NCBI GenBank assembly: GCA_019752045.1
Contig: JAIEMP010000004.1
Coordinates: 310,001 to 374,000, forward strand
Source: Chitinophagaceae bacterium
Lineage (GTDB): Bacteria; Bacteroidota; Bacteroidia; Chitinophagales; Chitinophagaceae
DNA length: 64,000 nt
Direction: 5' to 3'
Shown here: positions 58,976-64,000 of the stretch, piece after piece
Position numbering within the stretch: position 1 is the stretch's first letter
Layout of the letters: every line of letters begins with the position of its first letter
The notes under the pieces: model-generated
The model's database searches: none
Seen by the model: only the letters and a program-made list of their open reading frames with translations
What the model was told of the DNA's origin: nothing
Made by a program: the position numbers and the translations under genes

Positions 58976-59920
58976 TCAGATGTTGATGGTTATGGCAACA
59001 GGGCAATGATCTGATGCGCCTTGTTTGTCAGTTACGTTGGCAAAACGTGGACCGGTATACTTTGTAGCTTTTGTTACAATGCCTTTCCGGACAATCACCG
59101 GTACTGCGGTTGGGTTACCTGTTACTATTTTTTTCGACAGAAAAATGTAATCGATTTGCTTATAGCGTTCATCTGTTGGTACCGAAGTAGTATCCCAGAA
59201 ATGTGTCCATCGTTCTGCAGGATCAGTGATTCTGGTTTGTACAACATTTTCCATCCATGCACTATCGAGTAATGATTTTAAACTGGTTGTATCATCGGGG
59301 TAATCGTTGAGATCGCCAACAACTGCCCAATAATCTTTTTGCGGACTGTTCTTATATTTTTGTTTGATGATGTCAAGCACCGCATTGCATTGTGCAATTC
59401 GTTTCGGTGCAGTGAGTGCTCTTTTCTGTGCAGGTGTTTTATTACTCCGGTCGAACATGGATTTAAAATGGTTGACAAAAACCGTAAACGTTTTGCCATT
59501 GATGTCAAACTCCACTTCTAAACAATCCCGGGAGAAAACTTTTCCGGTTTCACTGAACTGGTGTGTTTTTACAGGACCAAAAGGTATTTTGCTAACGGCT
59601 ACATCAATAAAGCGTGGATCTTTTGCATCAATCAGCATCCGGTATTTATAACCTGCAGAAGCCATATGGGTAGATAAAAAGTTCTTCAGTGTATCCATGT
59701 TCTCTACTTCCTGCAGGCAAACAATATCTGCCTTTGTAGCCCTGATGGCATCAGCAGTGAGTTTCCGTTCTGTTTGTGTAATGGTTTGTAATATGGCTTT
59801 GTCCATAATAAAACCATCTTTAATGGCATTATCGATCTTGGTTTCCGACAGGGTTTCATTGAACTTAAACCGGCGGAATAGATTTTCGCAATTAAATGTT
59901 GCAATGGTGATTGTACTCAT
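58976..59920 (-). CDS. Endonuclease/exonuclease/phosphatase family protein
   Basis: A 314-residue protein with the family motifs in order: ATFNCENLF, LQEVENMDTL (metal Glu), FVNHFKS, VVGDLNDYPDD and the final SDHCPVAI. Members cleave nucleic acid or phosphate esters with Mg. No signal peptide is visible. Its start overlaps the stop of the gene at 59917 by four bases (ATGA), so it is translated with that gene, and the patatin gene follows. Confidence 0.85.
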   Translation of the reverse strand: MSTITIATFNCENLFRRFKFNETLSETKIDNAIKDGFIMDKAILQTITQTERKLTADAIRATKADIVCLQEVENMDTLKNFLSTHMASAGYKYRMLIDAKDPRFIDVAVSKIPFGPVKTHQFSETGKVFSRDCLEVEFDINGKTFTVFVNHFKSMFDRSNKTPAQKRALTAPKRIAQCNAVLDIIKQKYKNSPQKDYWAVVGDLNDYPDDTTSLKSLLDSAWMENVVQTRITDPAERWTHFWDTTSVPTDERYKQIDYIFLSKKIVTGNPTAVPVIVRKGIVTKATKYTGPRFANVTDKQGASDHCPVAITINI

Positions 59921-60444
59921 GATGAGAAGGTTTTAGGTTTGGGAATGAGCAGAAGCAGGAGTTGCAGTAAGATCCATACAACAGCAATGGCAGCTAACAG
60001 AAACTTAATGGCAGCAATCCAGAAAGTAAAAACTGTTTCAGCATCGCTGGCAGTGAAGGCAAGCATTTTCAAAAGAAAATAATTTTCAATCGTATCGAGC
60101 AGCCCGGCAGTTAATCCAAACAACGCAATTGATTGAGAAAGTTTTTTCATGATCCCTTTTTGTTTTAACGAAAACCAGTAAGAAGCTGCAAACAAAAACA
60201 GGCTGTAGAAAAATATGAAAACAAAATCAATGGAGGTATTTACGATGGCTGTGTAGTGTACCTGTTTGTCTTTCCAGGTTGTGGTAATAGCATCAGACTG
60301 TTGTTTGGTTTTAGCAAACTCCAGCGAAAGAATACCTGCTTTTGTAAGGGGTGATTGAGTAAGTGGTTTGCCATGCCAACGCATTACACTCATCATAATA
60401 AGTGTTCCTGTAAAAAAAAACAGTATAACGTAAACAGGCTTCAT
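59917..60444 (-). CDS. Four-helix membrane protein, unknown
   Basis: A 175-residue protein with four hydrophobic segments (VILFFFTGTLIMMSVM, SIDFVFIFFYSLFLFAASYWF, SIALFGLTAGLLDTIENYFLL, FLLAAIAVVWILLQLLLLLI). No family recognised. First gene of an apparent three-gene operon with the nuclease and the patatin, to which it is coupled by ATGA. Confidence 0.7.
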   Translation of the reverse strand: MKPVYVILFFFTGTLIMMSVMRWHGKPLTQSPLTKAGILSLEFAKTKQQSDAITTTWKDKQVHYTAIVNTSIDFVFIFFYSLFLFAASYWFSLKQKGIMKKLSQSIALFGLTAGLLDTIENYFLLKMLAFTASDAETVFTFWIAAIKFLLAAIAVVWILLQLLLLLIPKPKTFSS

Positions 60445-60514
60445 GGCAGTTGGTTCGGCTATGAAGATAAACCTTCAACTACCTAATTGCAATACCTGAA
60501 AGCGGGAAACAGAA

Positions 60515-60543
60515 GAAGCTGTCTTCGTTTTTAAGACAGCTTC
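60515..60543 (-). terminator. Terminator after the type IX-sorted lipase-like gene
   Basis: GAAGCTGTCTT and AAGACAGCTTC, an 11-bp stem. The arms resemble the split inverted repeat at 31772-31889. Confidence 0.8.
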
Positions 60544-60568
60544 CGGTCATAGGCTTTAGATTTTAAAG

Positions 60569-63547
60569 TTATTGTTTGATAAATGAAATTGTTCGCCAAA
60601 TAACGCCATCAAAAGATTTTAAGAAATAAACACCTTGCGGAAGATTGTTTAAATTAACTAAAGCTCTTCTTGAATTAGGAGGATAACTCCATTCTTTTTT
60701 CAGGTTACCAAACCGATCTAAGATTCTCAACTTAATGAAATATGTATTCTCTAAAGCTTCTACGTTTGCAGATGAACCGGCAGGGTTAGGTGAAATACGC
60801 AACATAATTGGCCCGCCGCCCCCGCCACTGCAATTGGGTACAGGGCCAACCGTCATACTTATAACAGTACTGGGGTCACTTAAGCCACATGCATTCTTTG
60901 ACTGTACAGTGAGGTAATTATAATACGTTTGATTTTGTTGAGGCGTATTCACCAAAGGAGCTGTATAAAAATAATCACTGCCATAGCCGCTCATGTCCTG
61001 AATAACCTGGCCATAATTCAAATTCCATACAAGGCCGGTTGCTCCGCTTGGAGTTGTTGAGTAGGCTTCTGCAAATGTGCCACACTGAGCATCGTAATTG
61101 GAACCAATAATCGTTGGCGCATTAAGTGTTCCAACAAAAATTTGTTTCGATTGTGTGAATGTCTGACCGCAAATAGTTGCTGTTCCTGTTAATGTTACAT
61201 TTCCATTTTGTTGTTTTGTAAGCGTAACAGTATGATCAGGATTAACAGAAACTCCAACATATCCCGATGGTGAAACACTCCAGTTAATTGTTCCATTTGA
61301 AGGCAGTTGATTAAATGAATATGTTTTGGATGTGCAAAGAGCATTATCGCCAGTGATGGAAAATCCTGCAGGTTGACAGGCTGCTGAACAGTTAATTGTG
61401 TTAGGGGTAATGCTTTCCATTTCATTAAAAATCCACTGTGCATTACGTGCTGTAAAAGTTGTATGTTGCTGGTTAAACCTTGTTGGATTCCCTAAACCTT
61501 CCTGCGCAATAAAAGTTGCAGCTCTTGAAAGATTCGAAGGACTGATGCCGCTTACATAAGAACTGCTCAATGCAGATGTATTTAAGTTTGTAATGTCAAG
61601 AGCACTGACAACAGGTACAAATCCTGTTTCAGTTGCAAGTCTGAAATTGGCATTGAGAAAAGGCCAGAAACTTAATTGCCCGGATATTAAGTCTGCACCT
61701 ATATCTGCTCTTACTGTGCCACCAGGAACGCCATCCCATGGAAGTAAATGCGAAGGTGAGTATGCACTGTTATTATACACATCCTTGTAAAGATTAATTA
61801 GACCCCATAATTTAAATTGCGCCTTTAAATATAGTTTTGATATTCTTTGAGAGCTGCCCTGATTAGGTAGTGATCTAACTTCCATTTCTGTTTTAAACCG
61901 ACCTGTAATAAAGACAACAAGTGGCACTGGTATTGGTAAAAAAATATTAGTATTAGCCGATGCAAGTTGAGTGTATGGTGCGAATAATTGCTGGCCGCAT
62001 TCAGAACCGTTACTTGTAGCAATAAACCGATAAGTTGGTTGAGGTTGGTTACTTTGAAAGCTTATCATGTTCCTATAGTCCGCATCAAGAAAGCTATTGC
62101 TCACCGAGGAGGTAGAGCTTGTTGCTCTCTGAATAAGCATTTGTTGTGCCGCAGGGGAGCTTAAAAGATTCACAGCTTCATCATACTCTGCAACAAAACC
62201 TCTGATATTTTCTCCAAATAAAGTTACTTCTCCAGCCATCAGGATAAAATGTTGTAAACCTAAGGGAATATTGGCTCCACGTTGCGGACTGTCATGTGTA
62301 ATTAGCAGACGAGTTCCTGTTGATAAACTGGCTTTTGTTATTTCTGCCAAAGCATACCTTGCTACCAAACCACCCATGCTTATTCCAAACACCACATTCT
62401 GTTCAGTACTCCCTGCTCTTGCTTTCCATACATTTACAGAGTCCAGCACTTCCCTGAACAATCTTGCATTGCGTTGAATACTGTCTGCCCCGTTTGCATA
62501 GTCAATAAAAATTAAATCATAACCCGCTGTATCATCTAATTGTTGATTGAAATTATAGGATCCTGGTTCTTGATTAATACGACGAATAAAATCTACATAA
62601 TTGATATTCTGCCAAACATTGGGTGCAATGGCAGATGCATCATAGCCTTCTAATACAATAAACGGTTTGCGGATCATGCCTGTTGTATTGGTTGAGCTTA
62701 AACTCACCGATACTTCAGCTCCGGAATGATTGGTTCTTGCGGGAAACAAATGAACAAAATCTGGTGTAATATCATAGGATAAGTTTGCAGCAGCGGGGTT
62801 CTGTACAAAAAAATCGGAATAACATTCTTTACTGCTGTTATCGGTAAAAACTGTTTTTATTTTCAATCGTTTGCTTCCTCCGGTTGTATAAGAAATACTT
62901 ATGGCTGCGCCTGCTGAAACAGTCCTGTAACCATAACCATCGTTAAAATCAACTGAGAGGTAACTAACCTGTTTACTTGTATTGGTATAAAACTGGTTGC
63001 TGTAAAAAATAAATTGCACCTCTCCATCTTTTGAAAACTTCTTAACAGGCGTAGCAAGATATAGTTCTTTACTGTTATAGGGATTTTGTGATCGGCCTGG
63101 TACATCATGCACCTGCTCATTGGCAACATAGAGTAAATTATTAGAAAAAGCATCTGGCTTTACAGTATTATACTCAGCATAGAAAACCGGGATTGGTACA
63201 GCAGTCGTGTCGTTCCATGATGATTGTAATTGGTTTTTTACTGTTGTAATACCCGGTAAAGGGTTACTGGTTCCTGTATACGTAGTATAAAAATTAAAGT
63301 AAACCAGCCTCCATACATTCATATCAACCAGGTTGCTGTCATGGAGCAAACCGTTAAAATAATACAGCGGTAAAATACCAGCTCCACGTTCTTCAAGAAA
63401 CCCTGTACTGATTTGGCTTTTGTCTAAAGGAGCGAATGCATAAGTAAGTTTCTTTTCATACGTGCCGGTATCCGGAGCCTGTGCCTGCACATTGTTAGCA
63501 TAGATGCATACCATTAACAGGCATGCTGTAAACATGATTTTCTTCAT
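60569..63547 (-). CDS. Secreted lipase-like protein with type IX sorting domain
   Basis: A 992-residue protein with signal peptide MKKIMFTACLLMVCIYANNVQAQ. Residues ~295-480 look like an alpha/beta hydrolase: FIVLEGYDASA, then VVFGISMGGLVARYAL with a GxSxG-type nucleophile, then LLITHDSPQRGANIP. Ig/PKD-like domains follow (~700-900, SGYVGVSVNPDHTVTL). The C-terminal ~75 residues are a type IX sorting domain (LRISPNPAGSSANVEA ... GVYFLKSFDGVIWRTISF). It should be exported across the outer membrane by the type IX system and attached or released. The substrate is unknown. Confidence 0.85.
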   Translation of the reverse strand: MKKIMFTACLLMVCIYANNVQAQAPDTGTYEKKLTYAFAPLDKSQISTGFLEERGAGILPLYYFNGLLHDSNLVDMNVWRLVYFNFYTTYTGTSNPLPGITTVKNQLQSSWNDTTAVPIPVFYAEYNTVKPDAFSNNLLYVANEQVHDVPGRSQNPYNSKELYLATPVKKFSKDGEVQFIFYSNQFYTNTSKQVSYLSVDFNDGYGYRTVSAGAAISISYTTGGSKRLKIKTVFTDNSSKECYSDFFVQNPAAANLSYDITPDFVHLFPARTNHSGAEVSVSLSSTNTTGMIRKPFIVLEGYDASAIAPNVWQNINYVDFIRRINQEPGSYNFNQQLDDTAGYDLIFIDYANGADSIQRNARLFREVLDSVNVWKARAGSTEQNVVFGISMGGLVARYALAEITKASLSTGTRLLITHDSPQRGANIPLGLQHFILMAGEVTLFGENIRGFVAEYDEAVNLLSSPAAQQMLIQRATSSTSSVSNSFLDADYRNMISFQSNQPQPTYRFIATSNGSECGQQLFAPYTQLASANTNIFLPIPVPLVVFITGRFKTEMEVRSLPNQGSSQRISKLYLKAQFKLWGLINLYKDVYNNSAYSPSHLLPWDGVPGGTVRADIGADLISGQLSFWPFLNANFRLATETGFVPVVSALDITNLNTSALSSSYVSGISPSNLSRAATFIAQEGLGNPTRFNQQHTTFTARNAQWIFNEMESITPNTINCSAACQPAGFSITGDNALCTSKTYSFNQLPSNGTINWSVSPSGYVGVSVNPDHTVTLTKQQNGNVTLTGTATICGQTFTQSKQIFVGTLNAPTIIGSNYDAQCGTFAEAYSTTPSGATGLVWNLNYGQVIQDMSGYGSDYFYTAPLVNTPQQNQTYYNYLTVQSKNACGLSDPSTVISMTVGPVPNCSGGGGGPIMLRISPNPAGSSANVEALENTYFIKLRILDRFGNLKKEWSYPPNSRRALVNLNNLPQGVYFLKSFDGVIWRTISFIKQ

Positions 63548-63575
63548 AGCAGTGTTTTTTATTGGTTAAAAAATA

Positions 63576-64000
63576 TCAGAGTTTTAAATCAAATCTTCCG
63601 TCTGATACAGTAATCGTATCACAACCAGGTTTTGCAAGTTTGAAAAAAAAAGTTCCTGAAATAATATTCTTATTTAAATCAAACTTTGTAATTGTTAAGC
63701 TTCCATTTAGAGGAGTTGTCAGGTCTCGATAAGAGTAATATACACATCCTGTAATAACATCATCAAAATACGCTAAACTTGTATCTTTAATGATTAATGA
63801 GTAAATACCAGTCGATTGTAAATTATCTGAGCTAATTGCTATAGATTGGTCAATAAGATTGTCTTTTCTTCTTGCAGTTATAACCAAAGACCCTCCTCTC
63901 CATCCCGGGTCGTAAGTGATGGTAAGCTTATTTGAAAATAACAAACCTTTCGGCACCCATACTTTACCATTAACCAAGCAACCAAATGTAAATGCTCCGG
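63576..64000 (-). CDS. DUF6252-like protein, 5' end beyond window
   Basis: The frame is open to the window edge (GAFTFGCLVNGKVWVPKG...), so the start is missing. The TFGCLVNGKVWVP opening and the closing SGTFFFKLAKPGCDTITVSDGRFDLKL match small beta-rich lipoproteins of the DUF6252 type, unknown in function. It is followed by the lipase-like gene after 28 bases and is probably cotranscribed with it. Confidence 0.65.
   Translation of the reverse strand, partial: GAFTFGCLVNGKVWVPKGLLFSNKLTITYDPGWRGGSLVITARRKDNLIDQSIAISSDNLQSTGIYSLIIKDTSLAYFDDVITGCVYYSYRDLTTPLNGSLTITKFDLNKNIISGTFFFKLAKPGCDTITVSDGRFDLKL

Overview
The window reads as a chromosomal segment of a Bacteroidota bacterium, most likely family Chitinophagaceae. 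Supporting signs are a PorP/SprF type IX secretion protein, a C-terminal type IX sorting domain, a LytS/LytTR pair next to a LiaF-like gene, a DUF5916 protein, promoters of the TTTG / TAnnTTTG kind, weak Shine-Dalgarno sites and A+T-rich leaders. I saw no tRNA, rRNA, CRISPR array or transposase.

Layout. 1-4942: an ATP-grasp ligase, then a cell-envelope signalling run (LiaF-like, DUF4288, LytS-type kinase, LytTR regulator). 4881-7507: a 2.5 kb accessory insert flanked by a 61-bp direct repeat of the lytTR 3' end; it holds a predicted envelope protein, a lipoprotein gene put out of frame by a C10/G10 tract, and a small helix-turn-helix protein. 7513-22145: housekeeping and envelope genes (an internally deleted AnmK-like gene, upp, porP/sprF, DUF4394, SLC13 transporter, mpg, EI24, rsmI-like, ade, LolA-like, a large beta-propeller protein). 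22146-37826: a peptide secretion locus. 37887-64000: backbone again (DUF5916, second beta-propeller protein, two glycosyltransferase-like membrane proteins, trmD, S4 protein, AbiEii-type toxin-antitoxin pair, DPP IV-like peptidase, a GNAT/nitrilase gene split by a stop codon, M20 dipeptidase, patatin, nuclease, a type IX-sorted lipase-like protein).

The most interesting region is 22.1-37.8 kb. Five short genes (58-74 codons, two of them under 60) encode peptides with one conserved double-glycine-type leader (MKKFxLLGxSLSKDQQ...GGDE) and different cores carrying 6-7 cysteines. Each is preceded by a copy of the same roughly 40-bp element, followed by a different strong hairpin, then by a secreted TlpA-like thioredoxin protein. 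The locus also encodes a VKOR-thioredoxin oxidase with an apparently catalytically dead C39-like N-terminus, a C39-peptidase ABC exporter (PCAT) and an HlyD adaptor. The reading offered here is a secreted disulfide-rich peptide family in which oxidation, leader recognition and export are encoded together, with one redox partner per peptide.

The locus grew by duplication. The 3' end of the beta-propeller gene (22011-22145) and the 5' end of the PCAT gene (to 34262) are joined in frame at 29243 through a shared GCATTG. This is the junction expected from a tandem duplication running from inside the propeller gene to inside the exporter gene. The first copy then lost the VKOR gene (a short 3' relic remains) and amplified peptide/TlpA modules; the second kept VKOR, one module and the intact exporter. 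A G8 tract and an inverted repeat lie in the apparent promoter of the second copy, beside a divergent XRE-like regulator.

Small G+C-rich palindromes occur across the window, including in frame inside the exporter, the adenine deaminase and the second beta-propeller protein.
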